Positions 9,743-18,792 of a stretch of DNA of 64,000 nucleotides are shown here, piece by piece. Positions within the stretch are counted from its first letter, which is position 1. Each line of letters opens with the position of its first letter. Origin of the DNA: Streptomyces luteolifulvus (GTDB lineage Bacteria > Actinomycetota > Actinomycetes > Streptomycetales > Streptomycetaceae); NCBI RefSeq assembly GCF_008806595.1, contig NZ_VZRB01000006.1, forward strand, positions 186,001 through 250,000. The letters run 5' to 3'. Position numbers and translations under genes: made by a program. The notes below the pieces were generated by a model. It worked only from the letters and a program-made list of their open reading frames with translations. It was not told the origin of the DNA and made no database searches.

Positions 9743-12118
9743 GTGACGTCATCCTTGATCCGGGGCCGGCCGCGGCGCGCGACCTCGCACATATCCGTGC
9801 GGGTGGCGCATGCCGTGCTGGGGACCGCGGTCGGGGTCGTATGGCTGGTGCTGCCCGGCGTCACGATCAGTACCGAGCCTCCGGCCCCGGCTGTCGGGCC
9901 GGGGCCGGTCCCGGTCGCGGCCGCGCAGGAGCAGGACGAGACGTCCACCACCGGCCTCGTCCTGCCGCTCCTCGCGGTCGCGGCGGTGGGTGCCGTCGCC
10001 GGATACGGATACGTGCGGCATGTCCGGCGGTCCCGGACCAGGGCCCGGACGACGCACCCCGCTGCCGGAGCCCCCGTCGCCGGGCCGCTGGCTGCGCCGC
10101 CCGCGGAGCTGGACGCCAGGTCCCTCGCCCTGCTCGCCGAGGCCGACGACTGCGTCCGCACCAGTCGTGAGGAACTCGGCTTCGCCGAGGCCCGTTTCGG
10201 GACGGCGGCCGTAACCCCGTACGCACGGGCCGTACGGGACGCGGAGGCCGAGCTGTCGGCCGCCTTCCGGATGCGGCAGCAGTACGACGAAGGTGTCCCC
10301 GCGGACCCGTCCGCCCGGCAGCACGCGCTCGCCGGGATCGTCGGGCGGTGCCAGGAGGCGGGGCGGCGGCTGGACACGGAGGCCGCGGGCTTCGACGGGC
10401 TCCGTGGCCTGGAGGAGGGCATCGGCGAGGCGCTGGAACTCGCGGAGGCCCGCTTCCGCGAGCTGACCGGCCGCACCGGGGCCACGGATGCGACCCTCGC
10501 CGATCTCGGCAGACGGTACGGCTCCGGCGCGACCGCCGATGTCACGGGCCACGCCGAACAGGCCAAGGACCGGTTGGTGTTCGCCACGTTCCGCCTCAAC
10601 CAGACCCGCCAGGCGACGGACTTGGGCGAGCCGGAGAACGCGGCCCGTCATCTACGAGCCGCCGAGGGCGCGATCACCCAGGCCGCGGCGTTCGTCGACG
10701 ACATCGACCACCTCGCAACATCCCTGACGACGGCCGCGGCTCTGGTCCCGGCGGCGCTGACGGGGGCAGAGACGGAGATCGCGGGGGCGCGAAAGGAACT
10801 GGCCCTGGCGTCGATGGAGGCGGGCCAGGGGGAAACGGGGGGCGGCTGGGTGACGGCGGAAGCCGGTCAGGGAACAGCGGGGGCCGGCGGGGTGGCGGCG
10901 GAAGGCAGGCAGGGGGCGACGGAGGCCGGATGGGCGCCCAGGGCAGCCGGTCAGGGCACGGCGGAGGCCGGTCGGACGTCCACGGAATCCGGCTGGGGGC
11001 AGAGCGAATCCGGCCAGGGGCCGCCCGAAGCCGACCAGACGCCGAAGGAAACCGAAGAGAGGCCGACCGAGGCCGGTCGAACGACGACGGAAGCCGACCA
11101 CGCGCCGGACAGCGCCGAGCAGGCAACGACAGCGGCCGCGCCCGCGTTCACGGAGGCCGACCAGACGCCGCCGGAGTCCGGCCCAGCTCCCACGGGAGCC
11201 AGCCCAGCGACCGAAGAGACAGGTCACGCGGCGGAAGCGGGGACGGCGGAGGCCGGTCGTGCATCCGCGGAGGCCGGGCCGGCGTCTCGAGAAGCCGGTC
11301 AAGAGCCGCCGCCCGCAGGCGACCGGACGTCCGCGGCAGTCGTCCGCGCCGATCGGACATCCGCGGGAGCGGAGGCCGGTCAGGAGCCGCCGGATGCCGG
11401 TCAGGCGGCGGACGACGCCAAGGACACGGCCGCTGCCGACGAGCCCCCGCACGACGCTCCACCAGCCCCGAGCGCCCCTGGCAACGCGCCGCCGACCACC
11501 CCGGACAGCGCACCCCCAACCACCCCCGGCAACCCTCCGCCCGCCTCCCCACCCGACGCACCCCCGCGCTCCCCCAGCGCCCTCTCCCCCGCAGCCCTCC
11601 CGGCCGGGGAGTTGCGGGCTCGGATTCTGCATGCGGACGTCGCCTTGGCCGCCGTGCGGGAGGAGTTGACGGCCGGGCCGTACGACCCGCTCCGTGCGTT
11701 GCGGCGGATCCTCGGGACCGTGTCGCCGCTCGGGGTCGGGCGGGCCGGGGTGATGGGCGCCGTTGCCTCGCTTGCCGCGCGGAGTGCCGTTGCGCTCGCG
11801 GACGGGTTCGTCGGTACGCACCGGGGTGCCGTGGGCGGGGCGGCCCGTACCCGGCTGGCCGAGGCGGAACGGCTTCTCCGCAGCGGGACGTACGCGGCAG
11901 ACCTCCGGGCCGACGCCCTCGCCCGGCAGGCTCGTGAACTCGCCGAGCAGGATGTGCGGGTGCACGGCAATCCCGTCGCGGGCGCGGCCGAGCACGCGAG
12001 CGGGCTCGGTGGGGCCGTGCTCGGCGGGGTCCTCCTCGGTGGGGCCCCGGCCGGCGGGCCGTCCGCGAGTTTCGGCGGCCCGGGCACCCGGGCGAGGCGC
12101 GGCCCGGCCCCCGCGTAG
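9743..12118 (+). CDS. Predicted membrane protein with helical domain and long degenerate-repeat linker
   Basis: A 791-residue protein of unknown function. Residues 20-40 look like a signal or first membrane segment, and a second segment lies near residues 72-90 (TGLVLPLLAVAAVGAVAGYGY), followed by a basic stretch. Residues 125-355 are alpha-helical (LDARSLALLAEADDCVRTSR and similar). From memory, this resembles the helical part of actinobacterial TPM-domain proteins, but no TPM domain is present. Residues 355-530 are a degenerate repeat of EAGxxxxE units, followed by a Pro-rich stretch to about 628. The C-terminal 160 residues are helical and end in Gly/Ala-rich sequence. The start is a GTG. 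The repeat keeps one reading frame with high third-position GC, so it looks translated. No enzymatic motif is seen. Confidence 0.75.
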   Translation: MTSSLIRGRPRRATSHISVRVAHAVLGTAVGVVWLVLPGVTISTEPPAPAVGPGPVPVAAAQEQDETSTTGLVLPLLAVAAVGAVAGYGYVRHVRRSRTRARTTHPAAGAPVAGPLAAPPAELDARSLALLAEADDCVRTSREELGFAEARFGTAAVTPYARAVRDAEAELSAAFRMRQQYDEGVPADPSARQHALAGIVGRCQEAGRRLDTEAAGFDGLRGLEEGIGEALELAEARFRELTGRTGATDATLADLGRRYGSGATADVTGHAEQAKDRLVFATFRLNQTRQATDLGEPENAARHLRAAEGAITQAAAFVDDIDHLATSLTTAAALVPAALTGAETEIAGARKELALASMEAGQGETGGGWVTAEAGQGTAGAGGVAAEGRQGATEAGWAPRAAGQGTAEAGRTSTESGWGQSESGQGPPEADQTPKETEERPTEAGRTTTEADHAPDSAEQATTAAAPAFTEADQTPPESGPAPTGASPATEETGHAAEAGTAEAGRASAEAGPASREAGQEPPPAGDRTSAAVVRADRTSAGAEAGQEPPDAGQAADDAKDTAAADEPPHDAPPAPSAPGNAPPTTPDSAPPTTPGNPPPASPPDAPPRSPSALSPAALPAGELRARILHADVALAAVREELTAGPYDPLRALRRILGTVSPLGVGRAGVMGAVASLAARSAVALADGFVGTHRGAVGGAARTRLAEAERLLRSGTYAADLRADALARQARELAEQDVRVHGNPVAGAAEHASGLGGAVLGGVLLGGAPAGGPSASFGGPGTRARRGPAPA

Positions 12119-12124
12119 CCGCTC

Positions 12125-14749
12125 TCAGAACAGGCTCAGCAACGCCTCCGCGGGGTCGGCGAGGCCGTGCTCACCATCCGGCAGGGGGAGTTCGAACCAC
12201 ACCGTCTTGCCGCGAGGGGTGCGCCGCGAGCCCCACGCCGCGCTGAGCAGTCCGACGAGTTGCAGGCCCCGGCCGCCCTCGTCGGTGTCCCGGGCGCGAC
12301 GGCGGCGCGGCTGGACCAGGCCCGCGTCCCAGACCTCGCACACCAGGGTGCGGTCCAGGAGGAGGCGGAGTCTGATCTCGCCCTCGCCGTAGCGCAGGGC
12401 GTTGGTGACCAGTTCGCTGACCAGCAGCTCTGTCGTGTCGACCAGCGGTTCCAGGTCCCATGACAGCAGCCGGCCGCGCGCGTACTCGCGGGCGCGGCCC
12501 ACGCTTCTCGGCTCGCGCGGCAGCGTCCAGTCGCCGACGGAGTCCTCGGGCAGACCCTGGACCCGCGCCATCAGCAGGGCGATGTCGTCCTCGCCATGGT
12601 GTGTGTCAAGGGTGTTGAGGACGTGGTCGCAGACGTCCTCCAGGGGGCTGGAGGGATCCGTGAGGGCGCCCACGAAGGCCTGGAGGCCCTCGTCCAGTGG
12701 ATGGTCGCGCGATTCGACCAGTCCATCCGTGTACAGCGCCAGCAGGGCGCCTTCGGGCAGTTCGACCTCCACTTCCTCGAAGGGTTCGCCCCCCACGCCG
12801 AGCGGCATGCCCGGCGGTACGTCGAGCATCAGCGCGTCCTCGCCCGGTTCGACCAGGACGGGCGGCAGGTGGCCGGCGTTGGCGAAGGTGCATCTGCGGG
12901 TCACGGAGTCGTAGACGGCGTACACGCACGTCGCGAGGTACACCTCGGACAGGTCCGCCTCGCGGGGGCGACGGGCGGCGCGGGTGGCCTGCTGGACGCC
13001 GCCGGGCGCACCGAGGCCGCGCGCGATCTCGTCCAGCGCGGAGAGGACTTCCGCCGGTTCGAGGTCGAGAAGGGCCAAGGTGCGTACGGCGGACCTGAGT
13101 TCGCCCATCGCGACGGCTGCCCGCAGGCCCCGGCCCATCACGTCCCCGACCACCAGCGCCGTGCGGTGGCCCGGAAGTTCGATCACGTCGAACCAGTCGC
13201 CCCCGACCTCGCTCGGCCGGTCGGCGGAGGAGTTCCCGGGCAGATAGCGGCAGGCGATGTCCAGGCCGGAGGCCACCGGGTCACCGGGCGGGAGCAGCGA
13301 CCGCTGCAGTATCAGGGCGCGTTCGTGTTCGCGCCGGTACAGACGGGCGTTGTCGATGCAGACGGCGGCACGGGCCGCCAGCTCCACCGCCAGATCCCGG
13401 TCACGGTCCCCGAACGGCTCGCTGCCCTTGGTGCGCGCGAACTGCGCGAGTCCTACGACGGTGTCGTGGGCGACCATCGGCACGGCCAGCGTGGACTGGA
13501 CGAGTCCGCCCTCCTCGGCGGGGAGGAGCTGGGTCCGGGCCGTGCGCAGGGCGTCCGCGCACGGCGAGTTGAAGGGGAAGTGGTGGACGGCGCCGACCGC
13601 CACGGCCGTCCCGGGTTCGGCGAAGGGCACGTCGGAGACGGCGCTGGCGAAGGCGACCCGGCGCAGTTCCGCGCTCCCGTCGGCGAGACCCGGCGGGGTC
13701 TCGTCGCCGACCAGCAGGCCCTGGTAGAGGTCGACGGTGGCGAGGTCGCAGAAGCCGGGGACGACGACGTCCAGGAGTTCGCGGGCGGTGGTCTCCAGGT
13801 CGAGGGAGTTGCCGATGCGGGCCCCGGCCTCGTTGAGGAGGGCGAGATTGCGCCGTGCCGCGGCGGCCTCGCGGGCGGCGGCGCGGCGTGCGGTGATGTC
13901 GGTGGCGAGCCAGGCGATGCCGATGGGGCGGCCGGAACCGCTGTGCACGCGGTAGAGGTTGATGGACCAGTGCCGGCGTTCCTCGGAGCCCGGCAGGAAG
14001 CCCGTGACATGCATGTCGGTGATGGAGTCGCCGGTCTCCAGCACCCGGCGCAGGGTCGCGGCGACCCGTTCGGCCTCGGGGCGCGGCAGATAGTCGTGGA
14101 CGCCGCGGCCGCGGTGGTCGTCGGGTGTGCCGCCGAAGATGGAGGCGAACCGCCGGTTGGCACGCCGTACCCGCAGGTCGGGGTCGATCAGCAGGAAGCC
14201 GAACGGGGATTGACCGAATATCGCCTGCGAGGCGGCGAGGTCGGTCTCGATGCTGCGCAGGGTGCGGACGTCGACGACGATGCAGACGGCGGCCTTCTCG
14301 CCCTCCTCCGTCCGCGTCGGCATGACGTACACCTCGGCGAGGCCTTCCTCACCGCGTTCGCCGTCGGGCGTGTCCGGCAGCCGGAAGGGCACCACGCCGG
14401 TCCACTCGCGGCCGTCGAGGATCTCGGCCATCTTGCGCTGGCCCTGTTCTCGGCGGTCCGGGTCGATGAACGCCTCGATGGGGTCCAGGCCGACGGCGTG
14501 CGCGGCGGGGACGCCGAAGAGTTGCTCGGCCCGCAGGCTCCACTGGTCGACGAGCCCGTCGGGGCCGATGGAGAAGGACGCGACCTTGATGTAGTCGTAC
14601 ATCGAGCCGGGCGGACTGCTCTGCCACAGGGCGTCACCGGGTGACGCCTCACCGGAACGGATGGCCGCCGCGGCGGCATCCGCGGCCTCCGTCCCAGCGC
14701 CACCCGACGGGTCCTCGGACTCCGTGGCCTTCGCTGGTATCTCGCTCAC
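12125..14749 (-). CDS. PAS/GAF/SpoIIE-type PP2C phosphatase with C-terminal HATPase domain
   Basis: An 874-residue multidomain regulator of the RsbU/SpoIIE class. By recognition the order is: PAS about 45-165, second PAS about 170-295 (IDPDLRVRRANRRFASIFGG), GAF about 315-480, PP2C/SpoIIE about 500-720 (GGDWFDVIELPGHRTALVVGDVMG and ALYTDGLVES), and an RsbW-like HATPase about 740-865 (LLVSELVTNALRYGEG, DEGGRGLQLV). Such proteins dephosphorylate STAS anti-anti-sigma factors, and the kinase domain can phosphorylate them, in response to signals sensed by PAS/GAF. I chose the GTG at 14749 because GGAGG lies 11 bases upstream. A longer frame from 14944 adds 65 Cys/Arg-rich residues unlike the family. 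It converges on the repeat protein gene with only six bases between stop codons. Confidence 0.9.
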   Translation of the reverse strand: MSEIPAKATESEDPSGGAGTEAADAAAAAIRSGEASPGDALWQSSPPGSMYDYIKVASFSIGPDGLVDQWSLRAEQLFGVPAAHAVGLDPIEAFIDPDRREQGQRKMAEILDGREWTGVVPFRLPDTPDGERGEEGLAEVYVMPTRTEEGEKAAVCIVVDVRTLRSIETDLAASQAIFGQSPFGFLLIDPDLRVRRANRRFASIFGGTPDDHRGRGVHDYLPRPEAERVAATLRRVLETGDSITDMHVTGFLPGSEERRHWSINLYRVHSGSGRPIGIAWLATDITARRAAAREAAAARRNLALLNEAGARIGNSLDLETTARELLDVVVPGFCDLATVDLYQGLLVGDETPPGLADGSAELRRVAFASAVSDVPFAEPGTAVAVGAVHHFPFNSPCADALRTARTQLLPAEEGGLVQSTLAVPMVAHDTVVGLAQFARTKGSEPFGDRDRDLAVELAARAAVCIDNARLYRREHERALILQRSLLPPGDPVASGLDIACRYLPGNSSADRPSEVGGDWFDVIELPGHRTALVVGDVMGRGLRAAVAMGELRSAVRTLALLDLEPAEVLSALDEIARGLGAPGGVQQATRAARRPREADLSEVYLATCVYAVYDSVTRRCTFANAGHLPPVLVEPGEDALMLDVPPGMPLGVGGEPFEEVEVELPEGALLALYTDGLVESRDHPLDEGLQAFVGALTDPSSPLEDVCDHVLNTLDTHHGEDDIALLMARVQGLPEDSVGDWTLPREPRSVGRAREYARGRLLSWDLEPLVDTTELLVSELVTNALRYGEGEIRLRLLLDRTLVCEVWDAGLVQPRRRRARDTDEGGRGLQLVGLLSAAWGSRRTPRGKTVWFELPLPDGEHGLADPAEALLSLF

Positions 14750-15022
14750 GCGAACCGTCCCCTCCAGCTCACCGCGTCCGGCACCGGTCACCGAAGGCGG
14801 CTGCCCGCAGTATCCAGCACTACGGTGCCGCACAACACGGTGTTCACGATCACAGCACGGTCCCGATGGTTTTCGGTCCGGCCCGCGACAACACCTACAG
14901 TCTTCTAACCAGGAGACACCTCGTCGAATCACGTCTTTCGACAACCACCACTGGCCTGAACCACTTGCTCGACAGCGCGGACACGCCCGTACAGGCCCAA
15001 GGCCCCCCGCGGCGGTCGCGGT

Positions 15023-15451
15023 TCAGCCGGGAACCGCGAGTTCGAACCACACCGTCTTGCCCGCCTCGCCGGGGCGGGTACCCCAGCGTCGCGAGGAGTT
15101 GGCGACGAGTTGGAGGCCGCGGCCGCTCTCGTCCTCGGGCCGGGGAGCGCGCTCGCGGGGCGGGTCCGGGATCGGGTCGGAGACCTCCACCAGCAGGACG
15201 TCGCCCAGGCCTGCCGGGCGGACCAGGCAGACGCCTATGGGGCCGGTGGCGTGCCGCAGCGCGTTGGTCACCAGTTCACTGACCAGCAGGGCCGTGAGGT
15301 CGGCGAGGCTGTCGAGGTCCCACTCGCGCAGCCGGGTGCGGACGGCGGTGCGGGCGCGACGGACGGCGCCGGGTTCGGCGGGGAAGGTCCACTCGGCGCG
15401 GTCGCCTCCGGTGTCGATCACGCCGATCACTTCCCAGGCCAGGCGACGCAC
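15023..15451 (-). CDS. ATP-binding anti-sigma factor-type serine kinase (HATPase, RsbW-like)
   Basis: A 142-residue stand-alone HATPase_c domain protein of the kind abundant in Streptomyces. It has the N-box LVSELVTNALRHATG near residue 60, DVLLVEVSDPIPDPP, and the glycine box ESGRGLQLVANSSRRWG near residue 110, ending in KTVWFEL. It closely resembles the kinase module at the end of the neighbouring phosphatase. The family binds ATP and phosphorylates an anti-anti-sigma partner or sequesters a sigma factor. No STAS or sigma gene is adjacent, so the partner is unknown. The start is taken as GTG at 15451, with no strong ribosome binding site. Confidence 0.87.
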   Translation of the reverse strand: MRRLAWEVIGVIDTGGDRAEWTFPAEPGAVRRARTAVRTRLREWDLDSLADLTALLVSELVTNALRHATGPIGVCLVRPAGLGDVLLVEVSDPIPDPPRERAPRPEDESGRGLQLVANSSRRWGTRPGEAGKTVWFELAVPG

Positions 15452-15560
15452 CCATGTCCGGTTTCATGGGGTTAATGGTCAGATACCCGATATCCAGTCG
15501 CGAGTACCGTCGGGGGCGGCGCCCAGTCGCACGGGGGCCCAGAGGCCTGCCGCCTCCGGT

Positions 15561-15968
15561 TCAAGCCCCCGGTTCCAGCCTCGCGAGCGCCGCTTGCACC
15601 GCGGGCACGTCCTGGTCCAGCCAGTCCACGGACCAGATGTCATCGGGTGCGAGCCAGCGCAGTTCGTCGTGGTCCTCAAGGGGCTTGGGGTCGCCGGAAC
15701 CGGGGAGCAGGCGGGCCGTCCAGACCTGCAGGACGTACGGCGGTCGCAGGGGCCACTCCCCCGGGACACGCTCGACGGGCTCGGCCTCCACGCCGAGTTC
15801 CTCGCGCAGTTCGCGTACGAGGGCCGCCTCGGGACTCTCGCCGGGCTCGATCTTCCCGCCGGGCAGTTCCCAGCGGCCGGCCATGTCCGGGGGTGCGCTG
15901 CGGCGCGCGGCGAGCAGCCGGCCGTCTTCGCGCAGGGCGGCCCCCACCACCACGATCCGTTCCGTCAT
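15561..15968 (-). CDS. MutT-like Nudix hydrolase
   Basis: A 135-residue Nudix enzyme that hydrolyses nucleoside diphosphate-X compounds. The Nudix box is complete near residues 38-60: [21 protein letters not shown] followed by LGV, fitting GX5EX7REUXEEXGU. The compact MutT length, the RWELPGGK lead-in and the C-terminal [21 protein letters not shown] pattern fit the (8-oxo)-dGTPase/CTP pyrophosphatase group, but the substrate cannot be fixed from sequence. Homology starts at the ATG at 15968, so I did not use upstream in-frame starts. The flanking genes appear unrelated. Confidence 0.92.
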   Translation of the reverse strand: MTERIVVVGAALREDGRLLAARRSAPPDMAGRWELPGGKIEPGESPEAALVRELREELGVEAEPVERVPGEWPLRPPYVLQVWTARLLPGSGDPKPLEDHDELRWLAPDDIWSVDWLDQDVPAVQAALARLEPGA

Positions 15969-16047
15969 GTCCCGGAGCCTACGGGAGCGGCGCGGCGACA
16001 TGGAGGGAGAGCGGAGGGGAGAGCGCGGGAGAGGGTACGGGGGGAGG

Positions 16048-16239
16048 TCAGCCGTCGACGCTCGTTCCGTTCTGCCCGATCCGCTCGACCCAGTACATCT
16101 GCTTGTGTCCGCGGCTGTCGAGGCTGTCCGCGATCTTCTGGGCCTCGGCACGGGTCGCGTACCTGCCCACGCGGTAGCGATTGCCGTTGTCGTCCTGTCG
16201 AATGACGAGCCAGGGAAGAGTGATCGTGCCGTCGTTCAT
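16048..16239 (-). CDS. Small SPOR-like domain protein
   Basis: A 63-residue protein, [20 protein letters not shown] and onward. It has a compact beta-alpha-beta pattern ([20 protein letters not shown], then [10 protein letters not shown]) like a minimal SPOR or SPOR-related fold. SPOR domains usually bind peptidoglycan, but this copy has no signal peptide or membrane anchor, so a wall role is unproven. GGAGGGG stands five to eight bases before the ATG at 16239, which argues for this start over the in-frame ATG at 16272. Small proteins of this type are, from memory, common and conserved in Streptomyces. It lies alone between the Nudix and GntR genes. Confidence 0.8.
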   Translation of the reverse strand: MNDGTITLPWLVIRQDDNGNRYRVGRYATRAEAQKIADSLDSRGHKQMYWVERIGQNGTSVDG

Positions 16240-16576
16240 CGCGCCCCTCCACTTCCCGCCCGCGGTCTGCACCGCGCCCCGCCCGATAAGGAAACCGCAA
16301 TCCGCATATGCCCGAGCCTACGCCCTACCTTTACGCAGCGAATACGCGTTTTCACAAAGAGGTACGCAACCAGCCAGGCCGGACCGGCACTCCGGGGGCG
16401 CACGTCGTCGAATGCGCCGTCGTCCCACCATGACGCATCCGGTCAGCGGCATGGCGTGCACGCACGGGGCGACCTGCGAAAACGGCCGGATTCCACCGCA
16501 GCGTGAAGGGGCGCGGAAGGGGGCAACGCCCGGGGCAACTGCCAGGCGCGTGTGCGGTGGTGGGGCGCGGTGTGCG
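16240..16576. other. Intergenic region between the small SPOR-like gene and the GntR gene
   Basis: About 340 bases with no supported gene. The part near 16300-16360 is AT-richer (a TTTACGCAGCGAATACGCG stretch) and probably holds the promoter of the small SPOR-like gene. Short open frames on both strands lack ribosome binding sites and coding bias. Confidence 0.45.
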
Positions 16577-17329
16577 CTACCTCACGGGAAGGTGATAGGC
16601 GACGCGGTAACGGTCGGCGGGGATCACCACATCGGCCGTCTCCACCGGACGGCCGGAGGCGTAGTACGTGCGCTGGACGACCAGGACGACATGGCCGGGG
16701 ACGCCGCCCAGGGCGTGGAGTTCCTCGGCGAGGCCGGGGCGGGCGCCGACCTCCTCGGTGACGTTGTCGACGATCACGTCGATGGCCGCCATGCGTTCGA
16801 CGACGCCCATCCCGCCGAGCGGGCCCTCCTCGGGCAGCATCACGGGTGTACGGCCCGTGACGGCCAGAGGTTCCCAGGAGGTGGAGAGCATGATCGCCTC
16901 GCCGGCGTCCCGGAAGACGTACTTCGTGCACATCACGCGGTCGCCGGGCCGGATGCCGAGCCGCTCGGCGATGGCCCCGCTCGCCTCGCCCTGGGCGCTG
17001 CTGGACTCCCAGGTGCCGCGCGCGTCGCCCTCCGACTGCTCCTGACGAAAGGGCGTGGAACCGCCGACGGGCCGGTATCCGGAGCGGGAGATGCGCCGGG
17101 GCACGGGCCGCTCGCGCACATAGGTCCCGGACCCGGAGCGGCCCTCGACCAGCCCTTCGGCCATCAGCACCTTGCGCGCTTCGAGGGCGACGGTGTCCGA
17201 GACGCCGTACTCCTCGCGGATCCTGGCCTGGGAGGGGAGGCGGGTGTGCGGTGGCAGTGAACCGTCGACGATCTTCTTGCGGAGATCACCCGCGACGCGC
17301 AGATACGCCGGCTGCTCACCGAATGTCAC
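16577..17329 (-). CDS. GntR-family transcriptional regulator with UTRA ligand-binding domain (HutC subfamily)
   Basis: A 250-residue repressor-type regulator. Residues 8-72 form the GntR winged helix (AYLRVAGDLRKKIVDGSLPP, LPSQARIREEYGVSDTVALE, GLVEGRSGSGTYV). Residues 95-245 form a UTRA domain, which binds a small effector and releases DNA. The GTG start at 17329 has GGGAG at good spacing upstream. A TGTACA palindrome at 17348-17353, close upstream, could be its own operator. No transport or catabolic genes adjoin it, so the effector and targets are unknown. Confidence 0.92.
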   Translation of the reverse strand: MTFGEQPAYLRVAGDLRKKIVDGSLPPHTRLPSQARIREEYGVSDTVALEARKVLMAEGLVEGRSGSGTYVRERPVPRRISRSGYRPVGGSTPFRQEQSEGDARGTWESSSAQGEASGAIAERLGIRPGDRVMCTKYVFRDAGEAIMLSTSWEPLAVTGRTPVMLPEEGPLGGMGVVERMAAIDVIVDNVTEEVGARPGLAEELHALGGVPGHVVLVVQRTYYASGRPVETADVVIPADRYRVAYHLPVR

Positions 17330-17476
17330 TGGCCGCTCCCATCAGGTTGTACAGACAGCAACAGCGTGGCAACCGTGGGTTGTCCGGTGCAAGCAAGGGC
17401 CAGAGAATCACTCGATGTGATGACTTGTGCCCGCAGGGGGCTTTACGCAGGCGGTTTCTCCCCGCTATGGACGCCG

Positions 17477-18688
17477 TCACACCTCCGCTTCGGCGCCCGC
17501 CCGTCCGGCACCCGGGTCGGCGTAGTCGTCCTCGTACGACGGCGGGGTCGTGTCCAGGCCCAAAGCCTTGCGGGCGGTGACCGCCGTTCCGGGGTCCTCG
17601 ATCGTCACGGCGTGGTCGTAGTGCTCGTAGAAGGTGTCCACGTCCTGGGCGCCGGCGGCCTGCGCCCAGGCCTTCCGGAGGGCCTCCAGCTCCCCGGCGA
17701 CGGCGGCGACCGGTTTCCTGGCCCTGGCGGGCCACCGGTGCCCGCTCAGCATCGTGGCCTCCTCGCTGATCGCGTCCGACACTCGCCGGGCCCACTCCTT
17801 GTTCGCGGACAGATCGTCGTCGGGGGTGGCGTCGGGGGCCGAATCCAGCGCCGCGTCCTGGGTGTTGGCCGCCTTGAGATAGGCGAGCTGGTCGGCGTCG
17901 AGGGTCGTCTCGTCGTTGCGCAGCGACCCGGTCAGGCCGGCGTCCTCCTCCGTGTTGCCGAAGACACAGGTGATCTCGTGGTCGCCGAGGCGCCAGCTCT
18001 GCCGGGTCGGCACGAGGTAGTAGACGTCCACGTCCTCCGGCACCGCCCAGGCGTCCATGGCGTAACTCGCCTGAAGTGCGTAGCACTTGTCGTCGGCGGT
18101 GTCCGTCACCTCGTCGTCGCCGGGGTAGGCGCCGCTGGGCAGCGTGACGACCGCGAACACTTCGCCGTCGTGCGCGCCGGCGCAGGGAACCTCGTCGAAG
18201 TCGTAGGCCGCGCCCTCCAGACCGCTGGGCGAGTCGAAGCAGGTGCCCTTGTTCATCGAGGCGCTGTCCTTCGCGGCGTTCTTGGCCCCCTCCCAGACGT
18301 CGAGGACGAAGCCCGTGGACAGCGACACGGCCCACAGCGCGAGCCCGACCGAGGACAGCACGGACCCGGCCACGGCCAGCCCCCGGCCGCGCTCGCCCCG
18401 CTTCTTGATCTGCGCCAGCGCGATCAGCCCCAGGACCAGTCCCGCGGCCGGCACGAAGCAGAGGAGGCCGAGGACGAGAGAGGCGATGGCGACGCCGTTG
18501 ACGGGGGCCGGGCGGTTGTACGGGCTGTAGCCCTGCCCCCAGAGCTGGTAGGGCGGGCCGTAGGGCGCCGACGGGGTTCCCTGGAACGGCCCTTGCGGCT
18601 GGGACGGCCCCGGCGGATGCACCGGATACTGGCCCTGCGAGTACGGCTCCGGGGGCTGGTGGGGCCCAGGGGGCGGAGGTGTGGACAC
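17477..18688 (-). CDS. DUF4190 membrane protein with septum formation-like extracytoplasmic domain
   Basis: A 403-residue protein. Residues 1-60 are Pro/Gly/Gln/Tyr-rich and cytoplasmic. Residues 64-125 hold two membrane helices in a DUF4190 pattern (NGVAIASLVLGLLCFVPAAG, then GLAVAGSVLSSVGLALWAVS). The rest is extracytoplasmic, with CF...PC...C...C cysteines around GTCFDSPSG, VPCAGAHDGEVFAVV, DDKCYAL and EITCVFG. That pattern is typical of the 'septum formation' family found in actinobacteria, probably disulfide-bonded. The end is acidic. GTG start with AGGAG ten bases upstream. The family name implies a link to septation, but the function is not established. Confidence 0.85.
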   Translation of the reverse strand: MSTPPPPGPHQPPEPYSQGQYPVHPPGPSQPQGPFQGTPSAPYGPPYQLWGQGYSPYNRPAPVNGVAIASLVLGLLCFVPAAGLVLGLIALAQIKKRGERGRGLAVAGSVLSSVGLALWAVSLSTGFVLDVWEGAKNAAKDSASMNKGTCFDSPSGLEGAAYDFDEVPCAGAHDGEVFAVVTLPSGAYPGDDEVTDTADDKCYALQASYAMDAWAVPEDVDVYYLVPTRQSWRLGDHEITCVFGNTEEDAGLTGSLRNDETTLDADQLAYLKAANTQDAALDSAPDATPDDDLSANKEWARRVSDAISEEATMLSGHRWPARARKPVAAVAGELEALRKAWAQAAGAQDVDTFYEHYDHAVTIEDPGTAVTARKALGLDTTPPSYEDDYADPGAGRAGAEAEV

Positions 18689-18792
18689 GGGTACCGTGCT
18701 CCTGGTTCGGACGGCGGCGCCGGCGATGACGTGACGGTGCAGAACTGACGTACGACTTGGCGCATGGTAAGCGTGGGACGAGCGGGGGACGA

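Noticed and set aside
12596..14644. Long frame opposite the PAS/SpoIIE phosphatase
   Set aside because: Mirror of the real gene's codon bias; the minus strand carries the domains.
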